From positions 54,400 to 118,399 of the forward strand of contig CAZGKW010000010.1 in assembly GCA_964526295.1 (NCBI GenBank): 64,000 nucleotides of DNA, in the 5' to 3' direction. Below the pieces are notes generated by a model. The model made no database searches. It saw nothing but the letters and a program-made list of their open reading frames with translations, and was not told the origin of the DNA. Origin of the DNA: CAZGKW01 sp964526295. GTDB lineage: Bacteria; Planctomycetota; Phycisphaerae; FEN-1346. This document shows, piece after piece, positions 1 to 9,760 of the stretch (position 1 is the first letter of the stretch; every line of letters begins with the position of its first letter). The position numbers and the translations under genes were made by a program.

Positions 1-1193
1 CCGACGAGGAGCCCAAGGTTGCCGGCGAGGTCATCGAGTCGGGCCTGGCGTCGGTCCGGGCGGCGATGGGCAACTTCGGCGTCGACGGCGGGTGGGCCGA
101 GGGGCCCGGCTACTGGGGCTACACGATGATGTACACGTCGCGCTACCTCGACGCCCTGCGGACGGCCCTCGGGTCGACGTTCGACCTGGAGAAGGCCCAG
201 GGCCTGGCCGAGGCGGGCCTGTTTCGCCTCTACGCGATCGGCCCGACGGGCCTGAACTTCAACTTCGCCGACGCCGGCGAGGACCCCGGAGGCTCCTCGG
301 CCATGTTCTGGCTGGCCCGGACGTTCGACCGGCCGGTCTGTGCGTGGCACCAGCGGCAGCGCCTGGGCGACGATCCGTTCGACCTCATCTGGTATACGCC
401 CGAGGGGAAGTCGCCCGAGGAGTCGGGCCTTCCCCTGGCGAAGCTCTTCCGGGGCGTCGACGTCGTCATGTTGCGCAGCCATTGGGGGACGCCCGACGCC
501 CTGTGGGTGGCCTTCAAGGGCGGCGACAACAAGGCCAACCACTCGAACCTCGACCTCGGAACGTTCGTCCTCGACGCGACGGGCGAGCGGTGGGCCCACG
601 AGCTCGGTCGGGACGACTACAACCTGCCGGGCTACTTCGGCGGGAAGCGATGGACCTACTACCGCCTCCGCACCGAGGGCCAGAACACGCTCGTCATCGA
701 CGGCGAGAACCAGGACACGAAGGCCGAGGCACCCGTGGTCGCCTTCCACGCCCGGGGCAGCACCGGCAGCGCCGTTGCCGACCTTTCGAAGGGCTACCCG
801 AAGGCGTCGTCGGTGCACCGGGGCGTCCGGATGATCGATGGCCGCCGGGTCGTCATTCAGGACGAGCTGATGGCGCGCGAGCCGGTCGAGGTCGTCTGGG
901 GGATGCACACCGAGGCCAAGGTGATGCTCGACGGGCCCAAGGCCGTCCTGGAGCAGGGCGGCAAGCGGCTCGGCATGCGGGTCCTGGAGCCGGAGGGGGC
1001 CGTCTTCGCGGTCGTCGACGTCAAGCCCGAGCCCCCCCAGCGGCCGCTGCCCGGCATGCGGAAAGTCACCGTGACGATCCCGAACGTGACCCGCAGTGTG
1101 CGGATTGCGGTCGAATTCATACCGACGGGGGCGGAGGAGGGCGGCCCGTCGCCCGTCGAGCCGCTCGAGGCGTGGCCCGGCTGGCGGCGGTGA
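1..1193 (+). CDS. Heparinase II/III-like protein (5' end outside window)
   Basis: The reading frame is open from base 3 and runs to the stop at 1191-1193, so the gene begins upstream of the window; about 396 residues are visible. The stretch NKANHSNLDLGTF followed by the WTYYRLRTEGQNT-type segment is what I know from the C-terminal half of heparinase II/III polysaccharide lyases, which cleave uronic-acid-containing glycans and are usually exported. The rest is a beta-rich domain. The ATG at base 66 is only an internal methionine. The downstream FAD-dependent oxidoreductase lies 44 bases away on the same strand, so the two may be co-transcribed. The family is fairly sure; the substrate cannot be told. 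Confidence 0.8.
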   Translation, partial: DEEPKVAGEVIESGLASVRAAMGNFGVDGGWAEGPGYWGYTMMYTSRYLDALRTALGSTFDLEKAQGLAEAGLFRLYAIGPTGLNFNFADAGEDPGGSSAMFWLARTFDRPVCAWHQRQRLGDDPFDLIWYTPEGKSPEESGLPLAKLFRGVDVVMLRSHWGTPDALWVAFKGGDNKANHSNLDLGTFVLDATGERWAHELGRDDYNLPGYFGGKRWTYYRLRTEGQNTLVIDGENQDTKAEAPVVAFHARGSTGSAVADLSKGYPKASSVHRGVRMIDGRRVVIQDELMAREPVEVVWGMHTEAKVMLDGPKAVLEQGGKRLGMRVLEPEGAVFAVVDVKPEPPQRPLPGMRKVTVTIPNVTRSVRIAVEFIPTGAEEGGPSPVEPLEAWPGWRR

Positions 1194-1237
1194 CCCCGGC
1201 CCCGTCTCGAGCAGCGGGCCGCCCGGAGGACACGAGC

Positions 1238-2797
1238 GTGACCGACAGCCGCCTGTTCTACTTCCGTCCGGAGGCCGTGCCGGCCGACGAGCGCGTCCTC
1301 GACGCCGACGTCTGCGTCTACGGGGCGACGGCCGGCGGCGTGGCGGCGGCCGTCCAGGCGGCCCGTATGGGACACTCGGCCGTCCTGCTGGAGCCGGGCG
1401 ACCATCTCGGCGGCATGTCCGCGGGCGGCCTTGGATGGACCGACTTCGGGAACCAGGCGGCCGTCGGTGGCCTGGCCCGCCGGTTCTACCGCGACGTCGG
1501 GTTGCACTACGGGGAGGAGGAGACGTGGCGGTTCGAGCCGCACGTCGCCGAGCGGGTCTTTCGCGATTGGGTCGAGACGCATGATATCACGGCCCTCTTT
1601 CGCCGCTACGTCGACGCGGTTGAGATGGAGGGTCGGCGAATCCGGACGATCCGATGCCTCGGGGGCCTCGTCGTGCGGGCCCGGGCCTGGCTCGACTGCT
1701 CCTATGAAGGCGACCTGATGGCCCGGGCGGGCGTCTCATTCACCGTCGGCCGCGAGTCGAACGACGCCTACGGCGAGACGTACAACGGCGCCCAGGTCCG
1801 CGACAAGCACCAGTTCGAGTACCCGGTGGATCCGTACCGCGAGCCGGGGACGCCCGGCAGCGGCCTCCTCCCCGGCATCGACCCGGCCCCGATCGAACCC
1901 AACGGGACCGGCGACAGCCGCGTCCAGGCGTACAACTTCCGCATGTGCCTGACGCAAGTGCCCGAGAACCGGCTGCCGCTGCCGAAACCGCCCGGCTACG
2001 ACCCGCTCCGCTTCGAGCTGCTCCTCCGGTACCTGGCGGGCGGATGGGACGACGTATTCCGCAAGTTCGACCCCATCCCGAACGGCAAGACCGACGCGAA
2101 CAACCACGGGGCCGTCAGCACCGACTGCATCGGCGGCAGCTACGCCTGGCCGGAGGCCGACTACGGCCGTCGCGAGGCCATCTTCCAGGACCACGTCCGG
2201 TGGCAGCAGGGCCTCTTGTGGACCCTCGCCAACCACCCGCGGGTCCCGGCCGCCATCCGCGACGAGATGCAGACCTGGGGCCTCGCGGCCGACGAGTTCA
2301 CCGACTGCGGCGGCTGGCCGCACCAGCTCTACGTCCGCGAGTGCCGACGGATGGTGGCCGACACGGTGATGACCGAGCACCACGTCCTGGGCCGTGAGAG
2401 GGCCGCCATGACGGGCGTCGGCCTGGGGGCCTACGGGATGGACTCGCACAACTGCCGGCGTTTCGTCGACTCAGGCGGCAGCGTCCGCAACGAGGGCGAC
2501 GTCCAGGTCCACGGCTTCCCGCCGTACCCGGTCGACTACGGCGCCATCGTCCCCCGCCGGGGCGAGTGCGAGGACCTGGCCGTGCCGGTCTGCGCCGGCG
2601 CGACGCATATCGCGTTCGGGTCGATCCGGATGGAGCCGGTGTTCATGGTGCTCGGGCAGTCGGCGGCGACGGCCGCCTCGCTGGCCCTGGAGGCGGGCTG
2701 TCCGATCCAGGACGTGCCGCCTGAGGCCCTGCGGGAGCGGCTCCTGGCCGACGGGCAGGTCCTGGATCCGCCGGGCGGGTGTTGTGAAAGGGTTTGA
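1238..2797 (+). CDS. FAD-dependent oxidoreductase
   Basis: A 519-residue protein. The GTG at 1238 is chosen because GGAGGA lies at 1225-1230, seven bases upstream, and because the Rossmann dinucleotide-binding segment (DADVCVYGATAGGVAAA) starts about 25 residues later. The same frame is open further upstream but only as a shadow of the preceding gene. The glycine-rich loop, the LLEPGDHLGGMSAGGLG motif and the late segment near VCAGATHIAFGSIRMEP fit the FAD_oxidored family common in planctomycete carbohydrate loci. Substrate unknown. No obvious signal peptide. The stop codon sits inside the -35 element of the next gene's promoter. Confidence 0.85.
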   Translation: MTDSRLFYFRPEAVPADERVLDADVCVYGATAGGVAAAVQAARMGHSAVLLEPGDHLGGMSAGGLGWTDFGNQAAVGGLARRFYRDVGLHYGEEETWRFEPHVAERVFRDWVETHDITALFRRYVDAVEMEGRRIRTIRCLGGLVVRARAWLDCSYEGDLMARAGVSFTVGRESNDAYGETYNGAQVRDKHQFEYPVDPYREPGTPGSGLLPGIDPAPIEPNGTGDSRVQAYNFRMCLTQVPENRLPLPKPPGYDPLRFELLLRYLAGGWDDVFRKFDPIPNGKTDANNHGAVSTDCIGGSYAWPEADYGRREAIFQDHVRWQQGLLWTLANHPRVPAAIRDEMQTWGLAADEFTDCGGWPHQLYVRECRRMVADTVMTEHHVLGRERAAMTGVGLGAYGMDSHNCRRFVDSGGSVRNEGDVQVHGFPPYPVDYGAIVPRRGECEDLAVPVCAGATHIAFGSIRMEPVFMVLGQSAATAASLALEAGCPIQDVPPEALRERLLADGQVLDPPGGCCERV

Positions 2798-2822
2798 AGT
2801 GGGAGCGGGGGGGCCCTATAAT
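2794..2822 (+). promoter_or_regulatory. Sigma-70-type promoter of the DUF6599-like gene
   Basis: TTGAAG (2794-2799), a 17-base spacer and a perfect TATAAT (2817-2822). Transcription would start near 2829, about 45 bases before the ATG at 2874. It overlaps the stop codon of the oxidoreductase gene. Confidence 0.75.
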
Positions 2823-2873
2823 CGCGATTCGGCGGTCCCGAACGCTCACGCCCCCGCAAGGAGGTGGCTCAAG

Positions 2874-3878
2874 ATGCCGATCTTCCGAATGCGGTCTATC
2901 CGGTTGCTCGTGTGTGTGGCGCTGGCGTGGCCTGTGGCGGGGTGCAAGACGTCCCCGCCCGAGGAGGGGGGAGAGGGCGGCGTCGCGCCCGTCCCGCCTC
3001 CCGAGCCGACCGGTCCCCACGCGTCGCTGCTGCGGCTGTTCGCCGCCGCCGAACAGGTCAGCGACTGGGCCCTCGTCGGCGACGTGGCCGTCTACGGGCC
3101 CCAGGCGGTCCCCGGACAGAACGTCGAGCTGGTCGAGCAGGACCTCGGCCCCCGGGCCCGCCTGGTCCGCGGCTACGACTACGTCAAGTCCGGGACGGCC
3201 GTCTACACCCGGGGCCAGGGAGGCGAGCGGGTGACCCTCCGCGTCTTCCAGATGGGCGGGCCGTCGGAGGCGTTCGGCCTGTTCAGCGTGATGACCCGCG
3301 GGACGCAGTTTCCACAGCTCGGGCTTCGGGCCCGCATGTCCGACGACCGGCTCGGCTTGGCGAAGGAACGCTACTTCATCTCGCTGAGCTACAGCGGCGG
3401 GGGCGAGGCGAAGCCCGTCCTGCTCGAGTTCGCCGACAAGGCCTCCGAGCGGATCCCCACGGCGGGCTACCTGCCGGCCATCCTCCAGAACTTCCCCACC
3501 GGGCCGCTCCCCGGCGAGTATTACTACCTCCACACGTTCGACGTGCTGAAGAGCCTGCCGTTCGTCCCGATGACCGACCCGGAGGACCTGGAACGGAAGC
3601 TCGACCTCGGGCCGAACCGCGAGGTGGCCATCATGGGTTACCCGACGACCCGTCCGGGCGTGGCGAACTACCTGTTCGCCATCCGCTACCCCACGTCGGC
3701 CGAGGCCGAATCGGCTTACAACCAGTACGAGAGCTACCTGGATGCGAGCACGAACCCGGCCGACAAGAACGTGGCGATCGCGCTGACGGCGGGGGGTTTC
3801 CTGGTGGGCACGTTCAACGCCGAGGAGAACTCGATCCGCGACCGGCTGTCGGTGCTCATTTCACAGTTGGGCGGTTGA
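2874..3878 (+). CDS. DUF6599-like lipoprotein
   Basis: A 334-residue protein. The ATG at 2874 is preceded by AAGGAGG at 2858-2864 and by a perfect -10 box; the frame is open further upstream but those codons overlap the promoter. The N-terminus is a lipoprotein signal ending in PVAGC with the acceptor Cys at residue 24, followed by a Pro/Glu/Gly-rich linker. The body contains the pattern VTLRVFQMGGPSEAFGLFS, which I associate with DUF6599, a planctomycete family of unknown function. Expected to be membrane-anchored and exported. It stands alone with its own promoter. Family call moderate, function unknown. Confidence 0.75.
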   Translation: MPIFRMRSIRLLVCVALAWPVAGCKTSPPEEGGEGGVAPVPPPEPTGPHASLLRLFAAAEQVSDWALVGDVAVYGPQAVPGQNVELVEQDLGPRARLVRGYDYVKSGTAVYTRGQGGERVTLRVFQMGGPSEAFGLFSVMTRGTQFPQLGLRARMSDDRLGLAKERYFISLSYSGGGEAKPVLLEFADKASERIPTAGYLPAILQNFPTGPLPGEYYYLHTFDVLKSLPFVPMTDPEDLERKLDLGPNREVAIMGYPTTRPGVANYLFAIRYPTSAEAESAYNQYESYLDASTNPADKNVAIALTAGGFLVGTFNAEENSIRDRLSVLISQLGG

Positions 3879-4190
3879 GGGGCAGCCGCCGGCGCCCGTC
3901 GGCGGGCGGCACGCTGAGGCGCGGCTGCGTGGGCGTGCGTCCGGGGATCCGGGCCGACGGGCCGCGCCGGGCCCGCGAACCGGTCACAGCCCCGCGACCG
4001 GCTTCGTGCACCTGCCGCCCCGCGGGGTCTGGGCGTTCCCCCTTGCCTCCCTTGCCGAGAGGCCCTGTTTTGACCCGCCGGGACGGGGAAATCCCTTGCA
4101 ATGGGTGCGGGCCGGGCCTAAACTTCGTCTCTTTTGAGCGGACCTTCACACCGCCCCCCCGAGGGGCGTCCATAGATTCGGAGAGACATC
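3879..4190 (+). other. Intergenic region before pyrF
   Basis: 312 bases without a gene. A short GC inverted repeat (CCGCCG 3886-3891 / CGGCGG 3900-3905) follows the lipoprotein stop but has no T-tract. The pyrF promoter lies at its downstream end. I see nothing else. Confidence 0.5.
4096..4124 (+). promoter_or_regulatory. Sigma-70-type promoter of pyrF
   Basis: TTGCAA (4096-4101), 17-base spacer, TAAACT (4119-4124). The predicted start of transcription is about 60 bases before the pyrF start codon. Confidence 0.6.
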
Positions 4191-5153
4191 GTGGCCAAGC
4201 AATTCGCCGACCGCATGCTTGACGCCATCGAGGAGAAGCAGGCACCCCTCTGCGTGGGCCTCGACCCGATGTACGAGCGGATGCCGAAACAGATCCGCGA
4301 GATCGCCGCCGGCCAGACCGAGGGCCTCAGCGAGCAGGCCGCCGCCGCACGCGAGTTCTGCCAGAGCGTCATCGACATCGTCGCCGACCAGGTGCCTTGC
4401 GTCAAGCTCCAGAGCGCCTACTTCGAGCGGTGCGGCGTCACGGGCATGCGGGCCTACTTCGAGGTGGCCGACTACGCCCACGAGGCCGGCCTGCTCGTCA
4501 TCGGCGACGTCAAGCGGGCCGACATCGGCTCGACCGCCGAGGCCTACGCCGATGCCCATCTGGAGGAGGCTTACATCGGCGAGGGCGCCGACGAGCGGGC
4601 CGTCACCGTCGACGCCGTCACCGTCAACCCCTACTTCGGGCTCGACGGGGTCCAGCCGTTCATCGAGCGGGCCAAGGACTCGGGGCGGGGTGTCTTCGTA
4701 GTGACGCGGACGACGAACCCGTCGGCCCGCGATTTCCAGGACTTCCGCGACGTCGAGGACTTCCGCGTCTTCGAGCGAATCGCCGAGCGCGTCAACGACT
4801 GGGCGAACCAGGCGGGCTGCGTCGGCGACTCCGGCTACAGCCTGGTCGGGGCGGTGGTGGCGGCGACCTATCCGGACGACACGGCCCGGCTGCGGGAGCT
4901 GATGCCCAACAGCCTGCTCCTGGTGCCGGGCGTCGGGGCCCAGGGGGCGTCGCTCGAGGATGCCGCGGCGGCGTTTCACGAGGATGGCTGGGGGGCCGTC
5001 GTGACCGCCTCCCGCGGGGTCATCTACGCCTGGGAACGCGACGAGTACAAGCACCTCGGCGAGGTCAGTTGGGAAGAGGCCATTGAAGTGGCGGTCATCG
5101 ATATGAAGGCCGCCCTCGCCGAAGCGCTGGCCCGCCGAACCGCCGCGGTCTAG
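4191..5153 (+). CDS. pyrF: Orotidine 5'-phosphate decarboxylase (type 2)
   Basis: A 320-residue cytoplasmic enzyme that removes CO2 from OMP to give UMP, the last step of de novo pyrimidine synthesis. Visible family features are the N-terminal CVGLDP strand, the KLQSAYFE segment, the catalytic GDVKRADIGST motif and the late VPGVGAQGA and VTASRGVIYA segments that bind the phosphate. The spacing and length fit the longer type 2 (actinobacterial/planctomycete) enzymes. GTG at 4191 is the first start after the promoter at 4096-4124. No other pyrimidine gene is adjacent. Confidence 0.95.
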   Translation: MAKQFADRMLDAIEEKQAPLCVGLDPMYERMPKQIREIAAGQTEGLSEQAAAAREFCQSVIDIVADQVPCVKLQSAYFERCGVTGMRAYFEVADYAHEAGLLVIGDVKRADIGSTAEAYADAHLEEAYIGEGADERAVTVDAVTVNPYFGLDGVQPFIERAKDSGRGVFVVTRTTNPSARDFQDFRDVEDFRVFERIAERVNDWANQAGCVGDSGYSLVGAVVAATYPDDTARLRELMPNSLLLVPGVGAQGASLEDAAAAFHEDGWGAVVTASRGVIYAWERDEYKHLGEVSWEEAIEVAVIDMKAALAEALARRTAAV

Positions 5154-5242
5154 CCGCCGGGCCCGAAGGGGTGGGCCGGGCGGGGCCCGCCGACCGGATG
5201 CCCCGGGATTGCGGACCGCGGGACTGGCTGTCAGGACGGCTC

Positions 5243-6685
5243 ATGGAGGCCACCGAGAAGGCCACCCACCACCACCCCCTCACGAGCGGCACGCCGACCG
5301 AACCGGCCCCCGGAGGCCGCGTCACCGTCATGGGCCTGGGCCTGTTCGGAGGCGGGGTGGCCGCCGCCCGCTACTTCGCCGAGCGCGGCTGTCGCGTCAC
5401 CGTGACGGACCTCAAGTCCGCCGAAGCCCTTTCGCCCAGCCTGGAGGCCCTCGACGGCCTCCCTGTCACGTATCACCTCGGCGAGCACCGACCCGGCGAC
5501 TTCACCTCCGCCGACCTGGTCGTGGTCAACCCGGCGGTGCCGCCCACGTCGAAGTACGTGGCCCTGGCGCGGGAGGCGGGCGTCGGGCTCACCTCCGAGA
5601 TGAACCTGTTCGTCGAGCGGTGCCCGGCGCGGGTCGTCGGCGTCACCGGCACGAACGGCAAGAGCACGACGACGGCCCTCCTGGGAGACGCCCTGGGCCG
5701 GGCGATGCCGACCCGCGTCGGCGGCAACATCGGCCGCAGCCTCCTCGGCGAGATCGAGGCGATCCGGCCCGACGAGACGGTCGTCCTGGAGCTCTCGAGC
5801 TTTCAGCTCCACGACCTCGGGCGGACCCGGCGCAGTCCCCACGTCGCCGTCGTCACCTGCCTCGCCCCCAATCACATTGACTGGCACGGCTCTCTTGATG
5901 CATACTACGACGCCAAGCGGAACATCGTCCGGTACCAGGGCAAGGGCGACCTCGCCGTCCTGAACGCCGACGACCCCGAGCAGCAGCCCTGGGCTGAAGG
6001 ACCCGCCGGGCGGGTCCTTCGCTACTCGGCCGCCGGCGACCCGGAGGCCGACGCAGCCGCCGAGGGCGAGATGCTCCGGTTCCGCTTCGGCGGGCCCGGC
6101 GAGCGGATCGACCTGGCGGGACGCCTGAGGCTCGCCGGCCGGCACAACGTGGCGAACGTCCTGGCGACGGCCACGGCGGCGCGGGCCCTCGGGACGCCCC
6201 TCGAGGCCATCGGCGAGGCGATCGCGGCCCTGCGTCCCCTGCCGCACCGCCTGGAACCGGTGGGGCGGATCGGCGACGTGCTCGTCGTCGACGACTCGAA
6301 GGCCACGACGCCCCAGGCGGCCCGGGCGGCCCTGGAGGCGTTCGACCGCCCGATCCTCCTCATCGCCGGCGGGTACGACAAGAAGACCGACCCTGGACCG
6401 ATGGTCGAGGCGGCCCGGCGTCGGGCCCGGGCCCTCGTCCTGATCGGGACGACGGCCGCGGCCCTGGCCGACGCGCTCGGCGATGGCGGACCCGACGTCG
6501 TCCGGGCCGAGACGATGGACGAGGCCGTCCGGGAGGCCGTCGATCGGGCCGAGCGGGGGGACGTCCTGCTCCTGGCGCCCGGCCACGCGAGCTGGGACAT
6601 GTTCGAGAACTACGAGCGGCGAGGCGAGGCGTTCCGGCGGGCCGCCGAAGCCCTGGGGATGACCCGCCTCGGGGAGGACGCCTGA
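5243..6685 (+). CDS. murD: UDP-N-acetylmuramoyl-L-alanine--D-glutamate ligase
   Basis: A 480-residue cytoplasmic ATP-dependent ligase that adds D-glutamate to UDP-MurNAc-L-Ala in peptidoglycan synthesis. It shows the Rossmann start VMGLGLFGGG, the P-loop GVTGTNGKST, the central NHIDWHG motif, the DDSKAT motif typical of MurD and the C-terminal GGYDKKTD segment. The ATG at 5243 is favoured because AGGA lies six to ten bases before it and the Rossmann domain starts about 28 residues later. A glycosidase gene starts three bases after the stop. No other mur gene is present in the window, so the usual dcw cluster is broken here. Confidence 0.95.
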   Translation: MEATEKATHHHPLTSGTPTEPAPGGRVTVMGLGLFGGGVAAARYFAERGCRVTVTDLKSAEALSPSLEALDGLPVTYHLGEHRPGDFTSADLVVVNPAVPPTSKYVALAREAGVGLTSEMNLFVERCPARVVGVTGTNGKSTTTALLGDALGRAMPTRVGGNIGRSLLGEIEAIRPDETVVLELSSFQLHDLGRTRRSPHVAVVTCLAPNHIDWHGSLDAYYDAKRNIVRYQGKGDLAVLNADDPEQQPWAEGPAGRVLRYSAAGDPEADAAAEGEMLRFRFGGPGERIDLAGRLRLAGRHNVANVLATATAARALGTPLEAIGEAIAALRPLPHRLEPVGRIGDVLVVDDSKATTPQAARAALEAFDRPILLIAGGYDKKTDPGPMVEAARRRARALVLIGTTAAALADALGDGGPDVVRAETMDEAVREAVDRAERGDVLLLAPGHASWDMFENYERRGEAFRRAAEALGMTRLGEDA

Positions 6686-6688
6686 GAG

Positions 6689-9600
6689 ATGGACCTCCTG
6701 GCACGATTCGAGGAGGCGGGCCACGACGGCCACGACCTCCGCCCCACGACGTTCTGGTCGTGGAACGACCGGCTCGACCCGGAGGAGGTCCGCCGCCAGG
6801 TCCGCGAGATGGCCAAGGCCGGCCTGGGCGGCCACTTCATGCACGCCCGTCGGGGCCTGGCCACGCCGTACCTGGGTCCCGAGTGGATGGAGGCCGTCCT
6901 GGCCGCCATCGACGAGGCCCGCCACACCGACGTCACGCCGTGGCTGTACGATGAGGACTGCTGGCCCAGCGGGGCCTGCTCGGGCCGCGTGTTCGAAGGC
7001 AACGAGGACTTCCAGGCCAAGCACCTGGGCTTCGACGAAATCACGTCCGACACGTGGGAGCCATCGGAGCGGACGGTGGCCGTGTTCCTGGCCCGGCCGT
7101 CCGGCCGGGGGGGGTACGGCGACTTCGAGCTGCTCGACGATCCGCGCCGGGCCTACGGGGTCCAGCCCGACGACGGCCAGGTGTTCGTCCAGTTCGCCTA
7201 CCGGACCGACGCGTACGTCGACACGCTGAACCGGGAGGCGACGGCCGAGTTTCTCCGCCAGACGCACGAGGTCTACCGTGACGCCGTGGGCCGCGAGTTC
7301 GGCCGCCTGGTTCCCGGCATCTTCACCGACGAGCCGCTGTACGGGCGGGTGGGTCGGCGCGTGCCGTGGTCTCTCGGCCTGCCGCGGTTCTTCCAGCGGT
7401 CCACCGGCTACGACCTGCTGCCGCACCTGCCGGAGCTGTTCTTTCGATTGGGCCCGTACCGGCGGACGCGGTTCGACTTCTACGAGTCGCTGACGCGGCT
7501 GTTCCTGCTGGCGTGGACAATGCCGGTCTACCAGTGGTGCGACCGGCACAGCCTGGCCCTGACCGGGCACATGATGGCCGAGGACACGCTCCTGTCGCAG
7601 GTCATCCACGTCGGGGCGGCCATGCCGCACTACGAGTACTTTCACCTGCCGGGCATCGACCATCTGGGTCGGCGGCTGGGGGGCCCGGTGCTGGTGAAGC
7701 AGGCGGCGAGCGTGGCGGCCCAGCTCGACCGGCCCCGCGTCCTCTCGGAGATGTTCGGCTGCTCCGGGTGGAACGTCAGCTTTGACGAGCTGCGATGGAT
7801 CGCCGAGTGGCAGTTCGTCCTGGGGGTCGATCTCGTTTGCCAGCACCTGTCGAGCTTCACGCTCCGCGGCGACCGGAAACGCGACTTTCCGCCCAGCCTT
7901 CACTACCACCAGCCCTGGTGGCCGCACTACTACTTGTTCAACGACTACGTGGCCCGCCTGCTGTCGGTGCTGACGGCCGGCGAGGCCGTCGTCGACGTCC
8001 TGGTCGTCCACCCGATCGCATCGGCGTGGGCCGAGTTCAGCCCGCTCGACACGGCCCCGGTGGAAGAGCTGGACGGGCGGCTCCGGCGTCTGACAGAGGC
8101 CATCCTCGCCATGCACGCGGACTTCCATTTCGGCGACGAGCTGGTCCTCGATCGGCACGCCCGTGTCGAGAAGGGCAAGCTCGTCGTCGGCTCGCGACGC
8201 TACGGGACGGTCGTCGTCCCCGACGCGACGAACCTCCGCAAGAGCACGCTGGACCTCCTGAAGCGGCTGAAGCGGTCCGGGGGGCGGATCGTCTTCGCGG
8301 GCCGCGTGCCCGCGTGCGTCGACGGCGAGCCCTCGGAGGGCCCCGAGGCCCTGGCCGAAGGGTGCCTCCGGGCGAACCCGGCCAAGCGCGACGGACGGAC
8401 CGCGCTTCGGGGGGCCCTCGACCCGCCCATCGAGGTGCTGACCGGAGAGGACCGCCACGCCGCCGACGTCCTCGTCCAGTGGCGACGCGCCGGGAAGGAC
8501 CACGCCTTCTTCTTCCTGAACACGTCCGCGAAGGTCCTGAAGACCCGCGTACGTCTGCCGGCGGCAGGGCGGCTGGTCCGCCTCGACCCGGCCACAGGCC
8601 GGAGCTGGGAGGTAAAGGCGGCGAGGAAAGCGGGGGCCTTGCGATTCGAGCACGCCTTCGGACCCCGCGAAAGCGCCCTGTTCGTCGTTCGGCCCGCCGA
8701 CGAGCCGGCCGACCTCTGGGCCCCGCCGCCCGCCGCGCCGAAGCGGAAAAAGGCAGTGTCGGGACGCTGGCGGATCGAGCGGCAGGACCCGAACGCCCTC
8801 GTGCTCGACGTGGCCCGCTATCGGCTCGAGGAAGGCGAGTACGGCGACCCCATGCCCGTCACAGACATCCAGCAGACGCTCCTTCGGAACGTGACCGACG
8901 AGGTGGTGGGCCTCCAGTTCGAGTTCGAGTGCCGCCTGGAGGACCTCAAGGGCCGACGGTTCGAGCTGGTCCTGGAGCAGCCCGACCATCTCGAGCTGTG
9001 GTACAACGGTATGCGCACGCCCCTGACGGACGTCGGGCCCTACTGGGACTCGGCGCTGCGGCGGATCAACGTGACGCCGTTCGTGCGGCCCGGGCCCAAC
9101 GTCCTGGAGCTGCGCCGGTCCTGGCACGTGAGCCGTCATCGCCGGGCGGTCCTGCTGGGCCTTGCGAGCACCTGGGAGGCCCGGACGGCCACCCCCGAGA
9201 CCGAGCTGGAGGCGGTCTACCTGGTAGGCGACTTCGGGGTGGCGTTCCCGGACGGGACCCGCCAGGGCCCGAACGGCAGCCGGTGGATGCTCGGGACGCC
9301 GGTCCTGGTGGAGGAGCCGGGGTCGGCCAGCGGCCGGGACCTCCTGCGAAGCGGGTACCCGTTTTTCGCCGGCCAGATCACGCTGACCAAGGACGTCCGC
9401 CTTCAGGCCGACCCCTCGCCGGACGCCGTCCTGGAGCTGCCCGACTTCGACGCCACCACGGCGTCGGTGGAGGTCAACGGGCAGGAGGCCGGCATCGTGT
9501 GGAAGCGTCCCCGGTCGGTGCCCGTCGGAGAGCTTCTGACGCGGGGAATGAACCGGTTCGCCGTCACGCTGACGACGAGCCTGCGGAACCTGCTCGGCCC

Positions 9601-9760
9601 GCATCACCATGCCGACGGCGAGCTGCACTTTGTCACGCCGTGGTCGTTCGCCGGGGAGACGGGCCGGTTCGGCCGCACGGCCGCGGCCAACGATGACTAC
9701 CGGCACGACTACAACGTGGTCGATTTCGGGCTGGCGGGCGACCCGGTGCTGCGATACTGA
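6689..9760 (+). CDS. GH106-like glycoside hydrolase (putative alpha-L-rhamnosidase)
   Basis: A 1023-residue protein. Near the N-terminus it has PTTFWSWNDRL, GGHFMHARRGL and WLYDEDCWPSG, the pattern seen in the large GH106-type rhamnosidase-like family of planctomycetes and Bacteroidetes. The last 250 residues look like a galactose-binding-like beta-sandwich (segment PDFDATTASVEVNGQEAG). I see no clear signal peptide at the chosen ATG, which is unusual for such an enzyme. The start lies three bases after the murD stop with a GGGGAGG (6671-6677) inside murD, so translation is probably coupled to murD. Activity and substrate are inferred from family only. Confidence 0.75.
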   Translation: MDLLARFEEAGHDGHDLRPTTFWSWNDRLDPEEVRRQVREMAKAGLGGHFMHARRGLATPYLGPEWMEAVLAAIDEARHTDVTPWLYDEDCWPSGACSGRVFEGNEDFQAKHLGFDEITSDTWEPSERTVAVFLARPSGRGGYGDFELLDDPRRAYGVQPDDGQVFVQFAYRTDAYVDTLNREATAEFLRQTHEVYRDAVGREFGRLVPGIFTDEPLYGRVGRRVPWSLGLPRFFQRSTGYDLLPHLPELFFRLGPYRRTRFDFYESLTRLFLLAWTMPVYQWCDRHSLALTGHMMAEDTLLSQVIHVGAAMPHYEYFHLPGIDHLGRRLGGPVLVKQAASVAAQLDRPRVLSEMFGCSGWNVSFDELRWIAEWQFVLGVDLVCQHLSSFTLRGDRKRDFPPSLHYHQPWWPHYYLFNDYVARLLSVLTAGEAVVDVLVVHPIASAWAEFSPLDTAPVEELDGRLRRLTEAILAMHADFHFGDELVLDRHARVEKGKLVVGSRRYGTVVVPDATNLRKSTLDLLKRLKRSGGRIVFAGRVPACVDGEPSEGPEALAEGCLRANPAKRDGRTALRGALDPPIEVLTGEDRHAADVLVQWRRAGKDHAFFFLNTSAKVLKTRVRLPAAGRLVRLDPATGRSWEVKAARKAGALRFEHAFGPRESALFVVRPADEPADLWAPPPAAPKRKKAVSGRWRIERQDPNALVLDVARYRLEEGEYGDPMPVTDIQQTLLRNVTDEVVGLQFEFECRLEDLKGRRFELVLEQPDHLELWYNGMRTPLTDVGPYWDSALRRINVTPFVRPGPNVLELRRSWHVSRHRRAVLLGLASTWEARTATPETELEAVYLVGDFGVAFPDGTRQGPNGSRWMLGTPVLVEEPGSASGRDLLRSGYPFFAGQITLTKDVRLQADPSPDAVLELPDFDATTASVEVNGQEAGIVWKRPRSVPVGELLTRGMNRFAVTLTTSLRNLLGPHHHADGELHFVTPWSFAGETGRFGRTAAANDDYRHDYNVVDFGLAGDPVLRY

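Noticed and set aside
3885..3911. Intrinsic terminator after the DUF6599-like gene
   Set aside because: A six-pair GC stem without T-tract is expected by chance at this base composition.
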